Below, one piece after another: positions 24,754 to 34,168 of a stretch of 64,000 bases of DNA; the stretch's first letter is position 1; the number at the start of each line of letters is the position of its first letter. This stretch comes from Mycobacterium sp. 852002-51057_SCH5723018 (GTDB taxonomy: Bacteria; Actinomycetota; Actinomycetes; Mycobacteriales; Mycobacteriaceae), in contig NZ_LZIR01000006.1 in assembly GCF_001667035.1 (NCBI RefSeq), positions 1-64,000 on the forward strand, in the 5' to 3' direction. A program made the position numbers and the translations under genes. Below the pieces are notes generated by a model that had not been told where the DNA came from, searched no databases, and was given only the letters and a program-made list of their open reading frames with translations.

Positions 24754-25950
24754 TCAGCCCAAGGACGCCAGGGCGCGCACCAACTGGTCGACCTCGGCGG
24801 TCGTCGAGTAGTGCGCCAGGCCGACGGTCACGGCGCCGCCGACGTCGTTGACGCCCAGCACGTCGAGCGCGCGCGAGGTCTCGTTGGCGATGGCCAGGAT
24901 TCCGTTGTCGGCGAGCCGCTGCACCACCCGCTCGGCGGGCACCTCGTGCAGGGCGAAACTCACCACCGGGATCCGCGCCTCCGGGCGGCCGATCACCATG
25001 ACCAACGGCAGCGACCGCAGGGACACCATCAGGTAGTCGAACACGCGGTTCATATACGAAGTCGCGGATTGCATTGACACCGATAGCCGTTCGCGCCGGC
25101 CGCCGCGCGCGGTTTCGTCCAGCGCCGCAAGGTACTCGATGCTGGCCACGACGCCGGCCAGCAGGCCGAACTGATGCGCCCCGACCTCCAGGCGCGCCGG
25201 GCCGGCGGCGTGCGGGTCGGTCGCGATCGAGCTGAACGTGCTGATCAACGCCGGGTCGCGAAACACCAGCGCCCCGATCGGCGGGCCACCCCAGGCGAGC
25301 GCGTTCACCGCGACCACGTCCGCGTCGGTCTCTTTGATGTCGAGCAATCGGTACGGCGCGGCCGCGGAGTGGTCGACCACCACCAACCCGCCGACGTCGT
25401 GCACGAGCTTGGTCGCCGCCCGCAGGTCCGTGACGGTGCCCAGCGTCGCCGACGCCGACGCGACGGCCACCAGGCGGCTCGACTTGCCGATCAGGTTCTC
25501 CCACTGCCACGTCGGCAGCTCACCGGTCTCGATGTCGATCTCGGCCCACTTCACCTTGGCGCCGTAGCGGTGCGCCGCCCGCAGCCACGGAGCGATGTTG
25601 GCCTCGTCGTCGAGGCGGCTGACGATCACCTCGTAGCCCAGACCCGCCCGCGAGGACGACGCCTCGGCCAGCGACGACAGCAGGATGGCACGATCTGCGC
25701 CCAGCACGACCCCCGCCGGGTCGGCGTTGAAGAGGTCGGCCACGGCGGCGCGCGCGGCGTCGAGCACGGCGGCGCTGCGCCGCGCCGACGGGTGCGCGCC
25801 CCCCGTGGTGGCGGCGGACCGGCGGAAGGCCGTCGACACCGTCGTGGCCACCGAATCGGGGATCAGCATGCCTGCCGGCGCATCGAAGTGGACCCACCCG
25901 TCGCCCAGCGACGGATGCAGTCCGCGCACCCGGGCGACGTCGAAAGCCAT
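24754..25950 (-). CDS. Class V aminotransferase / cysteine-desulfurase-like protein lacking the PLP lysine
   Basis: 398 aa, Rv3778c counterpart, similar in layout to the cysteine desulfurase-like (TIGR01976/SufS) group: [13 protein letters not shown] at the N-terminus, [31 protein letters not shown] (usual Asp and His-adjacent segment) and a C-terminal [15 protein letters not shown]. Where relatives have YKFFGPHIG with the Schiff-base Lys, this protein reads LAWGGPPIG, so the Lys appears replaced by Ala. If the alignment is right it cannot form the usual internal aldimine. Start 25950 ([10 protein letters not shown]). Confidence 0.75.
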   Translation of the reverse strand: MAFDVARVRGLHPSLGDGWVHFDAPAGMLIPDSVATTVSTAFRRSAATTGGAHPSARRSAAVLDAARAAVADLFNADPAGVVLGADRAILLSSLAEASSSRAGLGYEVIVSRLDDEANIAPWLRAAHRYGAKVKWAEIDIETGELPTWQWENLIGKSSRLVAVASASATLGTVTDLRAATKLVHDVGGLVVVDHSAAAPYRLLDIKETDADVVAVNALAWGGPPIGALVFRDPALISTFSSIATDPHAAGPARLEVGAHQFGLLAGVVASIEYLAALDETARGGRRERLSVSMQSATSYMNRVFDYLMVSLRSLPLVMVIGRPEARIPVVSFALHEVPAERVVQRLADNGILAIANETSRALDVLGVNDVGGAVTVGLAHYSTTAEVDQLVRALASLG

Positions 25951-26070
25951 GCCAGCCACCTTAAAGCTTCCGCAATTCCGCCAAATCGTGGCGGTAGCGG
26001 GTGCCCTATCGGCGTTCCCCCCGCACGGAGGCTTCGCGAGCCAGGTCACCCGGCCAGCCATACTAGTCCA

Positions 26071-28041
26071 GTGGGGCTCTGGATCGGAACGCTCATCGCA
26101 CTGTTCTTGCTGATAGCCCCCGGGGCCATCGTCGCGCGAATTACCCAGCTAACCTGGCCGCTCGCTGTCGCGGTCGGCCCGGCGCTAACCTACGGCGTGG
26201 TGGCGCTGGCCATCATCCCGTTCGGTGCGCTCGGAATCCCTTGGAACGGTTGGACTGCGCTGGCGACGCTCGCTGTGGTGTGCGCGGTCGCGACGGGTCT
26301 GCAGCTGCTGCTCGCCCGCTACCGCGACACCGAGGCCGAAGCCCGCGGCATCGGTCGCGGGCCGGGGGTGGTGGTGGCGGCCGGCGTGCTGCTGGGCGCC
26401 GCGCTGATCATGTGGGCGGGCTATCGCGGCCTGACGCATTGGCAGTCGATTCCCAGCACCTGGGACGCGGTCTGGCATGCCAACACCGTGCGCTACATCC
26501 TCGACACGGGTCAGGCGTCGTCCACGCACATGGGCGAACTCCGCAACGTCGAGACCCACCAGCCGCTGTATTACCCGTCGGTGTTCCATGCCCTGACTTC
26601 CATCTTCTGCCAGGTCACCGACGCCGCACCCACCACCGGCTACACGCTGTGTTCGCTGGCCGCGTCGGTGTGGTTGTTTCCGTCCAGCGCCGCGACCCTC
26701 ACCTGGTTCCTGTTGCGCCCGATCAGCACCCCGTGGCGCGCCGCCGGCGTGTCAGCCACCGCCGCCGCGCTGTCGGCGTCGTTCACCTCGGTGCCCTACG
26801 TCGAGTTCGGCGTCGCCGCCATGCCCAACCTGGCCGCCTACGGCGTCGCGATCCCGACGTTCGTCCTGATCGCGTCGACGTTGCGGCACCGCGACCGCAT
26901 CCCGGTCGCCGTGCTGGCGTTGGTCGGTGTCCTGTCGATGCACCTCACCGGCGGATTCATCGTCATCCTGTTCCTGCTGGGCTGGTGGTTTTTGGACGCG
27001 GCGTGGCGTCCTGTGCACGGTCGCCTTGCCGACGCGCTGACGCTGGCCGCGGTGGCGGTGCCCACGGCTGCGATCCTGGCGCCGCAGTTCATCGGGGTGC
27101 TCAGGCAGGCCGACATCATCGCTGGGCACGCATTCCCCAGCTTCAAGAGCGTCAAGCAGGGGATCATCGATGCGCTCCTGCTGCACACCCGCCACCTCAA
27201 CGACTTCCCGACGCAGTACGGCCTGCTCGTGCTGCTGTACATCGGCATGGCGATCCTGCTGTACAAGAGGATCTGGTGGCCACCGGCCGTCTGGCTGGTG
27301 CTGACCATCGCGACCATCTATTCCGGGGCGCCGTTTCGCAACCCCCTCGGCCGCGCCATCGAAGGATTCAGCCAGTTCTTCTACAACGATCCCCGGCGGC
27401 TCAGCGCGGTGGTGACGATGCTGGCGACGCCGATGGCAGCCATCGCCTTGTTCGCGTTGGTCACGGTCGCGGTCGCGGCGGCCAAAAGACTCGCCGACCG
27501 GTTCACCCGGCTGCCGGCCCCGGTCTGGCCCGCGGCCACGGCGGTCCTGCTGGTAGTGGCCCTCGTGTTTTCCGGCCGGCACTACCTGTACCGGCACCTG
27601 GTGTTGTTCGGCGACAAGTACGACTCGGTGATGATCGACCAGCGGGACCTGATGGCGATGGCCTACCTGGCCAAGCTGCCCGGTGCCCGCGACACCGTGA
27701 TCGGCGACTCCAACATCGACGGGACCGCGTGGATGTACGCGGTGGCCGACCTGCACCCGCTGTGGACCCACTACGACTACCCGCAGCAGACCGGACCGGG
27801 TTACTACCGCTACATCTTCTGGACCTCGGCACGCAAAGGCGATTCCGATCCGAAGGTGGTCGAGGCGATCAAGGCGCTCAATATCAGGTACATCCTGACC
27901 AGCGCGCCCAACGTGAGAGGGTTTGCTACACCCGACGGACTAATGTCGCTGGAGAAATCGAAGTCGTGGGCGCTGGTCTACGACAACGGTGGGGCCAAGA
28001 TCTACGAGTGGCGCGGCAACGCCCCGGCGACCCACCCCTAG
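26071..28041 (+). CDS. GT-C fold membrane glycosyltransferase (Rv3779-like)
   Basis: 656 aa from GTG 26071, at least ten TM helices starting [19 protein letters not shown]. An extracytoplasmic loop carries [17 protein letters not shown], with Asp/His residues typical of the polyprenyl-phosphate-sugar-using GT-C loop. A soluble C-terminal part ends [12 protein letters not shown]. Rv3779 has been linked to polyprenyl-phosphomannose supply or galactosamine decoration in M. tuberculosis; the exact reaction here is inferred. First gene of a co-directional series 26.0-31.2 kb, with the next gene 10 bp away. Confidence 0.82.
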   Translation: MGLWIGTLIALFLLIAPGAIVARITQLTWPLAVAVGPALTYGVVALAIIPFGALGIPWNGWTALATLAVVCAVATGLQLLLARYRDTEAEARGIGRGPGVVVAAGVLLGAALIMWAGYRGLTHWQSIPSTWDAVWHANTVRYILDTGQASSTHMGELRNVETHQPLYYPSVFHALTSIFCQVTDAAPTTGYTLCSLAASVWLFPSSAATLTWFLLRPISTPWRAAGVSATAAALSASFTSVPYVEFGVAAMPNLAAYGVAIPTFVLIASTLRHRDRIPVAVLALVGVLSMHLTGGFIVILFLLGWWFLDAAWRPVHGRLADALTLAAVAVPTAAILAPQFIGVLRQADIIAGHAFPSFKSVKQGIIDALLLHTRHLNDFPTQYGLLVLLYIGMAILLYKRIWWPPAVWLVLTIATIYSGAPFRNPLGRAIEGFSQFFYNDPRRLSAVVTMLATPMAAIALFALVTVAVAAAKRLADRFTRLPAPVWPAATAVLLVVALVFSGRHYLYRHLVLFGDKYDSVMIDQRDLMAMAYLAKLPGARDTVIGDSNIDGTAWMYAVADLHPLWTHYDYPQQTGPGYYRYIFWTSARKGDSDPKVVEAIKALNIRYILTSAPNVRGFATPDGLMSLEKSKSWALVYDNGGAKIYEWRGNAPATHP

Positions 28042-28051
28042 ACACACGAGG

Positions 28052-28603
28052 ATGGTGAATGGATTGAGCAACGGCAGTGACAGCCCAGACGGCCCAGACG
28101 ACGAGGGCATCGAGGTCATCGGCGGCGTCGATCCGCGGATCATGGCGCTCCGCGGCTCGGACGAGGGCGACGATTCGGACGGGCGTTCCCTGACAGATCT
28201 GGTCGAACAGCCCGCCAAGGTGATGCGGATCGGCACCATGATCAAGCAACTGCTCGAGGAGGTGCGCGCCGCGCCGCTCGACGAGGCCAGCCGCAACCGG
28301 CTGCGCGAAATTCACGCCACCAGCATCCGCGAGCTCGAAGAAGGCCTGGCGCCGGAGCTGCGGGAGGAGCTCGACCGCCTCACCCTGCCGTTCAACGAGG
28401 GCGTGGCGCCGTCCGACGCCGAGCTGCGCATCGCCCAGGCCCAGCTGGTCGGCTGGCTGGAGGGGTTGTTCCACGGCATCCAGACCGCGCTGTTCGCGCA
28501 GCAGATGGCGGCACGGGCGCAGCTGGAGCAGATGCGCCATGGCGCGCTGCCTCCGGGGATCAGCCGGTCGGGGCACGGCTCGGGCACCGGGCAGTACCTC
28601 TAA
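28052..28603 (+). CDS. bpa: Bacterial proteasome activator Bpa (PafE)
   Basis: 183 aa, Rv3780 counterpart. Acidic disordered N-terminus, then the highly conserved helical core SLTDLVEQPAKVMRIGTMIK through NRLREIHATSIRELEEGL and GWLEGLFHGIQTALFAQQMA, and the C-terminal GQYL motif that docks into the 20S proteasome alpha-ring pockets. Forms a dodecameric ring stimulating ATP-independent proteasomal degradation. ATG 28052 (MVNGLSNG) fits the family start; an in-frame GTG three bases on is possible. Confidence 0.93.
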   Translation: MVNGLSNGSDSPDGPDDEGIEVIGGVDPRIMALRGSDEGDDSDGRSLTDLVEQPAKVMRIGTMIKQLLEEVRAAPLDEASRNRLREIHATSIRELEEGLAPELREELDRLTLPFNEGVAPSDAELRIAQAQLVGWLEGLFHGIQTALFAQQMAARAQLEQMRHGALPPGISRSGHGSGTGQYL

Positions 28604-28613
28604 GCGACGTACG

Positions 28614-29441
28614 GTGCCAGGTCCTCACATTGAGACGCGTGACGCGTGGGTGGAGTTTCCCATCTTCGACGCCAAGGCGCGGTCCCTGAAAAAGGCCGTC
28701 CTGGGCAGGGCGGGCGGGACGATCGGTCGCAACAACTCCAATGTCGTCGTCGTCGAGGCGTTGCGCGATATCACCATGTCGCTCGAGTTGGGCGATCGGG
28801 TGGGCCTGGTCGGCCACAACGGGGCCGGGAAATCGACTCTGCTGCGCCTACTTTCGGGCATCTACGAGCCCACCCGTGGCTGGGCGAAAGTCACCGGCCG
28901 GGTGGCGCCCATCTTCGATCTGGGGATCGGGATGGACCCCGAGATCTCGGGCTACGAAAACATCATCATTCGCGGGCTGTTCTTGGGGCAGACCCGAAAG
29001 CAGATGATGGCCAAGGTCGACGAGATCGCCGAGTTCACCGAGCTGGGCGACTACCTGTCGATGCCGCTGCGCACCTACTCCACCGGGATGCGGGTGCGGC
29101 TGGCCATGGGCGTGGTCACCAGCATCGACCCCGAGATCCTGTTGCTCGACGAGGGTCTCGGCGCGGTGGACGCCGACTTTATGAAGAAGGCGCAGTCACG
29201 TTTGCAGGGCCTGGTGGAGCGGTCCGGAATCCTGGTGTTCGCCAGCCATTCCAACGAATTCCTGGCGCGGCTGTGCAAGACCGCGATGTGGATCGACCAC
29301 GGAGTGATCCGGATGTCGGGAAGCATCGAGGATGTGGTGCGCAGCTACGAGGGCGAGGACGCGGCCCGGCACGTGCGCGAGGTGCTGGCCGAAACTGCGG
29401 CCGAAACGCCGCTGGCACAAAGCGCTTCCGGGGATGAGTGA
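28614..29441 (+). CDS. rfbE: Galactan ABC exporter ATPase (RfbE/Wzt-like)
   Basis: 275 aa from GTG. N-terminal leader, Walker A GHNGAGKSTLLRLL, ABC signature as YSTGMRVRLAMG, Walker B ILLLDEGLGAVDADF and switch His in FASHSNEFL: the compact nucleotide-binding domain of a polysaccharide exporter of the Wzt/TagH type. Rv3781 counterpart. Pairs with the permease at 30345 to flip the lipid-linked galactan precursor across the membrane. Overlaps the next gene by 8 bp. Confidence 0.9.
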   Translation: MPGPHIETRDAWVEFPIFDAKARSLKKAVLGRAGGTIGRNNSNVVVVEALRDITMSLELGDRVGLVGHNGAGKSTLLRLLSGIYEPTRGWAKVTGRVAPIFDLGIGMDPEISGYENIIIRGLFLGQTRKQMMAKVDEIAEFTELGDYLSMPLRTYSTGMRVRLAMGVVTSIDPEILLLDEGLGAVDADFMKKAQSRLQGLVERSGILVFASHSNEFLARLCKTAMWIDHGVIRMSGSIEDVVRSYEGEDAARHVREVLAETAAETPLAQSASGDE

Positions 29442-30348
29442 AACGATCTTCGCCGTCGTGGTCACCCACCGGCGTCCCGACCAGCTCGCCAAGTCGCTGG
29501 ACGTGCTGAGCACACAAACCCGGTTGCTGGACCATCTGATCGTAGTCGACAACGACGACGACAGCCGGGTGCGGGATCTCGTTGCCGGCCAGCCGATTTC
29601 GACCACGTACTTGGGATCGCGCCGAAACCTCGGTGGCGCAGGTGGTTTCGCGATCGGCATGTTGCACGCCCTGACGCAGGGCGCCGACTGGGTGTGGCTG
29701 GCCGACGACGACGGGCGCCCCCAGGACTCTCACGTCCTGGCGACGCTGCTGGCCTGCGCCGAAAAGTACGGCCTGGCAGAAGTATCGCCGATGGTCTGCA
29801 ACATGGACGACCCCGAGCGGCTGGCGTTTCCGTTGCGGCGCGGCCTGGTTTGGCGCAGGCGCACAAGCGAACTGCGCACCGCGGATAGGCAGGACCTGCT
29901 GCCCGGCATAGCGTCGCTGTTCAACGGCGCGCTGTTCCGGGCGTCCACGCTGGAGGCGATCGGCGTCCCCGATCTGCGGCTGTTCATCCGCGGCGACGAG
30001 GTGGAAATGCACCGCCGGCTGGTGCGCTCCGGCCTGCCCTTTGGCACCTGCCTGGACACGATTTACCTGCATCCCTGCGGATCCGACGAGTTCAAGCCGA
30101 TCCTTGGCGGCCGGATGCACACCCAGTATCCCGACGACCCCACCAAGCGGTTCTTCACTTATCGCAACCGCGGCTATGTGTTGTCGCAGCCGGGCCTGCG
30201 CAAGCTGTTGTTCCAGGAGTGGGTGCGGTTCGGCTGGTTCTTCCTGGTGACGCGGCGCGACCCCAAGGGCCTGCGGGAGTGGATTCGGTTGCGCCGGTTG
30301 GGGCGTCGCGAGCAGTTCGGCAAGCCGGGCCCGGGAGGATCTTCATGA
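29434..30348 (+). CDS. glfT1: Galactofuranosyltransferase GlfT1
   Basis: 304 aa GT2-family enzyme, Rv3782 counterpart. GT-A fold: FAVVVTHRRPDQLAKSL, VVDNDDDS, GGAGGFAIGM, metal/UDP site in WVWLADDDGRP and the late acidic FIRGDEVEMHRRL. It transfers the first two galactofuranose residues from UDP-Galf onto decaprenyl-PP-GlcNAc-Rha, starting the galactan. It lies inside the exporter operon, overlapping both neighbours, which fits coupled synthesis and export. Confidence 0.92.
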   Translation: MSETIFAVVVTHRRPDQLAKSLDVLSTQTRLLDHLIVVDNDDDSRVRDLVAGQPISTTYLGSRRNLGGAGGFAIGMLHALTQGADWVWLADDDGRPQDSHVLATLLACAEKYGLAEVSPMVCNMDDPERLAFPLRRGLVWRRRTSELRTADRQDLLPGIASLFNGALFRASTLEAIGVPDLRLFIRGDEVEMHRRLVRSGLPFGTCLDTIYLHPCGSDEFKPILGGRMHTQYPDDPTKRFFTYRNRGYVLSQPGLRKLLFQEWVRFGWFFLVTRRDPKGLREWIRLRRLGRREQFGKPGPGGSS

Positions 30349-31175
30349 CGTTTATTGACGCGGCGGCACAGTCGCGGACGTTCACCCGCGCCAGGGGCGA
30401 CCTGGTCGACGGCTTCCGCCGTCACGAGCTGTGGCTGCACCTGGGTTGGCAGGACATCAAGCAGCGCTACCGCCGCTCGGTGCTGGGACCCTTCTGGATC
30501 ACCATCGCGACCGGGACGACGGCAGTCGCTATGGGCGGTTTGTATTCCAAGCTGTTCCACCTCGATCTGGCCGTGCACCTGCCCTACGTCACGCTCGGGC
30601 TGATCATCTGGAACCTGATCAACGCCGCCATCCTCGAGGGCGCCGACGTGTTCGTCGCCAACGAGGGGCTGATCAAGCAGTTGCCGACGCCGCTGTCCGT
30701 GCACGTCTACCGGCTGGTGTGGCGGCAGATGATCTTGTTCGCGCACAACATCGTCATCTATGTCGTCGTGGCGATCATCTTCCCCAAGCCGTGGTCGTGG
30801 GCCGACCTCTCGGTCATTCCCGCGCTGATGCTGATCGTGCTCAATTGCATATGGGTGTCACTGTGTTTCGGCATCCTGGCGACCCGCTACCGCGACATCG
30901 GCCCGTTGCTGTTTTCGGTGGTGCAGCTGCTGTTCTTCATGACGCCGATCATCTGGAACGACGACACGCTGCGGCAGCAGGGCGCCGGCCGCTGGTCGAA
31001 GATCGTCGAGCTCAACCCGCTGCTGCACTATCTCGACATCGTGCGGGCGCCGCTGCTGGGCGCACATCAGGAACTGCGGCATTGGGTCGTCGTGGTGGTG
31101 CTGACGGTCATCGGCTGGACGCTGGCAGCGTTCGGGATGCGGCAGTACCGGGCGCGGGTTCCGTACTGGGTATGA
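30345..31175 (+). CDS. rfbD: Galactan ABC exporter permease (RfbD/Wzm-like)
   Basis: 276 aa ABC-2 type permease with six TM helices. It starts with an amphipathic segment then WLHLGWQDIKQRYRRSVLGPFW, the signature of Wzm/TagG permeases, and ends in a long hydrophobic helix. Rv3783 counterpart, start ATG 30345 with GGGAGGA upstream and a 4-bp overlap with glfT1. Partner of the ATPase at 28614. Collinearity with M. tuberculosis is interrupted directly after this gene by the toxin module. Confidence 0.9.
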   Translation: MTFIDAAAQSRTFTRARGDLVDGFRRHELWLHLGWQDIKQRYRRSVLGPFWITIATGTTAVAMGGLYSKLFHLDLAVHLPYVTLGLIIWNLINAAILEGADVFVANEGLIKQLPTPLSVHVYRLVWRQMILFAHNIVIYVVVAIIFPKPWSWADLSVIPALMLIVLNCIWVSLCFGILATRYRDIGPLLFSVVQLLFFMTPIIWNDDTLRQQGAGRWSKIVELNPLLHYLDIVRAPLLGAHQELRHWVVVVVLTVIGWTLAAFGMRQYRARVPYWV

Positions 31176-31208
31176 GCCGGTGCGTGGACTTTTCGGGCAA
31201 GCTGCCAA

Positions 31209-31480
31209 CTATATTTCGCAGAGTTTCCAGTATGCCTCGGACGCGGAGGTTCGCAATTCTTCATCATCCAAACCGCCTGCCCTTCGGCGCAAGTCCGGCT
31301 CGGAGGTGTATTCATCGACATCGGTGAACAGCTGATCAAGTACATCAAACTCTCGGCTATGAACTTGATCTTTGTCGCTCTTGAATAACTCGAGATACCT
31401 GGATTCGAACTCCTGAGCTGAAGCCGGCGGCCGACGAAGCTAGAAATCAGTGGCAGATACTTGGCGCACATTCTCTCCAC
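31209..31480 (-). pseudogene. Colicin-D-type immunity protein, frameshifted
   Basis: Two frames together encode one protein of about 90 aa. The first (from GTG 31480 or ATG 31471) reads MCAKYLPLISSFVGR; after a one-base loss near 31430-31440 the second reads ASAQEFESRYLELFKSD, then EFDVLDQLFTDVDEY and DDEELRTSASEAYWKLC, stop at 31209. The YLxLFK...VLDxLFxDVDxY pattern is typical of the colicin-D immunity-like family. It is the distal gene of the PPE-toxin locus and noticeably AT-richer than its neighbours. Either a decayed orphan immunity gene or a single sequencing error in a live one. Confidence 0.68.
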
Positions 31481-31534
31481 CGCAGCACGATGACGACGTC
31501 AGCCACATACCAATCCGGTGCGCTTCGGAGTACC

Positions 31535-31804
31535 TCACCGGCTGATCGGCCACACCTCAAGGAGGGACTCGATCGCCCGTTCAACCGCCAATCCGTGTTC
31601 GTTCGGGGTGTAATCGGACCCCAAGCTCTTAATCACCGCGGTGGCAAGCACATGCTCGACGGCCTGAAGCTGCGTTGCCGTCGGCTCTTGGACCTCGCCG
31701 ACTTCAGCGAGAAGCCCAGCATCCCGGTGTGCGAGCTCCTCCACAATCACCGCGCGGTGTTGTGGCGGGATGGCGTCGAGAAATTTACCCACTAGTGTCT
31801 CCAT
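31535..31804 (-). CDS. Putative immunity protein for the PPE toxin
   Basis: 89 aa, acidic and all-helical (METLVGKFLDAIPPQHRAV ... SLLEVWPISR), no signal peptide. Its ATG overlaps the last 13 bp of the PPE-toxin gene in another frame, so translation is coupled. Position, size and acidity are those of a polymorphic-toxin immunity gene. I recognise no named family. An alternative is a small chaperone. Confidence 0.6.
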   Translation of the reverse strand: METLVGKFLDAIPPQHRAVIVEELAHRDAGLLAEVGEVQEPTATQLQAVEHVLATAVIKSLGSDYTPNEHGLAVERAIESLLEVWPISR

Positions 31805-33615
31805 CCATCACGGCCTCGTGCCCAGGCGGTGACCACTTGACCGTCCTTGTTCAAAATCACTGTTGCGTCTTTGCCGTAGTACAGCCAAGCCCCGCGTCCT
31901 GCTTCGTCTGTCTCGTATAGGGGCGCCATAGTTGGGTGATCAACGGCATCCTGTAGGGCTCGGTCGTTGACGCCATGACCATCCCGATTGTTTATCTGCT
32001 CTCTTCCATGGTCTGTAAATCCGTTGATTCCCTGCGGTGGGGATGGTTCCGGCGCAGGAGATGGTGGTTCGGCCGGTTCACCCTTCGGCGGTTCGGTTCC
32101 GGCCCTGGGTGGTTCAGGGCCGCCGCCTTTGAGTCCCCCGCCCGGAGTGCCGCCACCTGTTGTCGAGCCGCCGCCCCCGCGACCGGGATTGCCGCCCCCG
32201 CCGAAGCCTCCTCCACCACCGCTGAAAGCTCCGCCAGGCGGACCGCCCTCAAATTGTTCGATCCCGCCTTCTCCGCCTTCGCCGGTGCCGGTTGGGTCTC
32301 GCATTTCGTTCAGCGGTGTGGCGGGCACGTCAGTCACGCCGCTTGGCGGTAGAGCTGGTGGCGACGCCGGCGGTGGCGATGTCGGTGAACGTGGCGGCGG
32401 CGGCGGGAGGTTCAGAGTGTGGGCGGTGTCGCCGAGGTCTAGCTGGCGTGGTGGCGATGGCGTGGAGGAGACGGTGGGACGTGGTGGTTCGGGGTGGACG
32501 TAGGCCAGCGGCTGAGCAGCCGTCGAGCCGGTAGTAGTCAGAGGGGCGGTAGTGACCGGGCCACGCAGCTCGGCGGCGTTGAGCATGCCGGGGCGCGCGC
32601 TGCTGGCCTGCTCGGCGGGTGGCGGAGTGAAACCGTCGCCGGTCGGCCGAACATAGCTGGTGAATCCCGCGCCCGGATAACCGCTGGCGACACCACCTGG
32701 CCCCGGTGCCGATCCGGTTGGCGGGGTTAGGGTTTCGGCCCGCGAGATCAATGCCTGGTCAACCTGGGATGAGGCTAACCCCTGGCCGCCGGGTGTGGCC
32801 GCTGTCGGCGCGGCAACCGCCCCGGCCTGCGGGAGCCTGGTGAACATTCCGGTTGGCGCTTGCGAGGCGCCGGTCACCGTCCGGGCAGGGGTTTGTGTAG
32901 CCGCCAACGGGGCCGCCTCCCGCATCGCGGCTGCACCCGTCTGCGTTGCTGCTGCGGCCGGCGTTATCGCCGCTTGCAGGGCTTGCTCGCTGGCCTGCAT
33001 CGTCGCCCCGGCCGCGCTCATGGCCGCGTTTTCGGCCAACGCCGCCGCAGCAACAGCCGGCGCTACTGGCGACGCCCCAGCCACTGCTGGCGGAAACGGA
33101 AGCATGATCGCCGCGGTACTCGCGCGCAACGCCACCCCATAGGCTGCGCCCGCGGCGGCATTGCGCGGCCACATATGGCCGTAGTACTGCAGGTTCAACG
33201 CCGCGATCCGCGGGGTCAACGCACCCAACGTGATCAGGTTGATCTGCTCCGCAGCGTGCTCCCCTATCCGATTAGCCAGCGCCTGCTCGGCAGTCACCAT
33301 CGACGCTAACGCCGTCTGGTGCGCAGCGGCCGCCGCCGCCACATGCGGCGCCTTCTCCAACAACGCCGCGATCAGCAGTTCATGCTGGGTGTCCAGCGCA
33401 GTCTGCGTGGTGGCCGAGGCCGCGGCAGAAGCCCCCTGCCAATTGGCGCCATAGGTTGCCGTGCCGGTCGCTGCGGAGGCCGCTACCACCGTTTGCAAGT
33501 TCGCGGCGTGGGCACCCAACGTCTCGGCATAGGCCAACGTTGAAGCCGGACCAGCCCCCGACATCAACGCCGTGTAGTTGGCCTCCGGACTAAACGTCGG
33601 CCACGGATGCGCCAC
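31792..33615 (-). CDS. PPE protein with C-terminal toxin-like domain
   Basis: 607 aa. Residues 1-170 are a PPE domain: WPTFSPEANYTALMSGAG, WQG turn in YGANWQGAS, and helices through ALNLQYYGHMWPRN. Then a 350-residue Ala, Pro and Gly-rich linker with long PPPP and GGGG runs. The last ~80 residues (from GINGFTDHGREQINNRDG) form a compact domain ending LYYGKDATVILNKDGQVVTA-WARGRDGWRH. The order His, Arg, helix, then paired strands resembles BECR-fold nucleases or DUF4258-type toxins. Ordinary PPE proteins do not end like this. Read as a type VII secretion effector with PE partner upstream and immunity gene downstream; nuclease activity is inference. Confidence 0.78.
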   Translation of the reverse strand: MAHPWPTFSPEANYTALMSGAGPASTLAYAETLGAHAANLQTVVAASAATGTATYGANWQGASAAASATTQTALDTQHELLIAALLEKAPHVAAAAAAHQTALASMVTAEQALANRIGEHAAEQINLITLGALTPRIAALNLQYYGHMWPRNAAAGAAYGVALRASTAAIMLPFPPAVAGASPVAPAVAAAALAENAAMSAAGATMQASEQALQAAITPAAAATQTGAAAMREAAPLAATQTPARTVTGASQAPTGMFTRLPQAGAVAAPTAATPGGQGLASSQVDQALISRAETLTPPTGSAPGPGGVASGYPGAGFTSYVRPTGDGFTPPPAEQASSARPGMLNAAELRGPVTTAPLTTTGSTAAQPLAYVHPEPPRPTVSSTPSPPRQLDLGDTAHTLNLPPPPPRSPTSPPPASPPALPPSGVTDVPATPLNEMRDPTGTGEGGEGGIEQFEGGPPGGAFSGGGGGFGGGGNPGRGGGGSTTGGGTPGGGLKGGGPEPPRAGTEPPKGEPAEPPSPAPEPSPPQGINGFTDHGREQINNRDGHGVNDRALQDAVDHPTMAPLYETDEAGRGAWLYYGKDATVILNKDGQVVTAWARGRDGWRH

Positions 33616-33631
33616 GAGGTCCCCTCAACTG

Positions 33632-33937
33632 CTACAGCGACATGGCCGCCGCGCGCATCGCCTCACTGGCCACCGTGATCGCTCCAGCTGACGACTGGGC
33701 GTCAGAAAACAATTCCCGCGCCGCCGCATGCTCGCCCGCAGTCACCATATACGCCGCACCCACCGCCGCCAGCGCCGCGGCGAAGGCCGCCGAATCAGCG
33801 TCCGCGCCCATCGGCATGGCTCCCATCAACGTCGCCGCGCCCGCGGCCGCACCCGCACCCGTCTGCGCGGCCAATGCCGCCTGGTCAGCCGCGGAAGCCG
33901 CCACCGCAGCTGGCTCCATCGCAAATACCATCGCCAA
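33632..33937 (-). CDS. PE-like protein, partner of the PPE toxin
   Basis: 101 aa (or 99 from the ATG at 33931), Ala-rich and helical: MVFAMEPAAVAASAADQAALAAQTG, then MGADADSAAFAAALAAVGAAY and ELFSDAQSSAG. This is a PE-type helical hairpin without any C-terminal extension. It ends 16 bp before the PPE gene, the usual PE-PPE operon order, so the two should form the heterodimer recognised by EspG and the ESX machinery. The sequence is diverged; a YxxxD/E signal is not obvious after the hairpin. Confidence 0.72.
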   Translation of the reverse strand: MAMVFAMEPAAVAASAADQAALAAQTGAGAAAGAATLMGAMPMGADADSAAFAAALAAVGAAYMVTAGEHAAARELFSDAQSSAGAITVASEAMRAAAMSL

Positions 33938-34168
33938 TTACCTTCCTAAAGCACCCACCCGCATTACGCCCCGCCGACCACTGAGTGATCGTAGGCTCGC
34001 GACCACCAGCGCCGCACTTCAATAAATGGATTTCAATGAGGCGCATCTCCGCCAAATGTCAGCAGTATTCCCCGTTCGGGATATGCCAATGCAGGGCGCC
34101 TTTTCGTAGCCGGTTATCCCGCCTCGAGCGGTCGTCGCGTGTCGGCGGGCGCCATTAGAATCGAACAC

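Noticed and set aside
25174..26070. N-terminal extension of the Rv3779-like protein by 299 codons
   Set aside because: It is antisense to the class V aminotransferase-like gene; GTG 26071 directly precedes the first TM helix.
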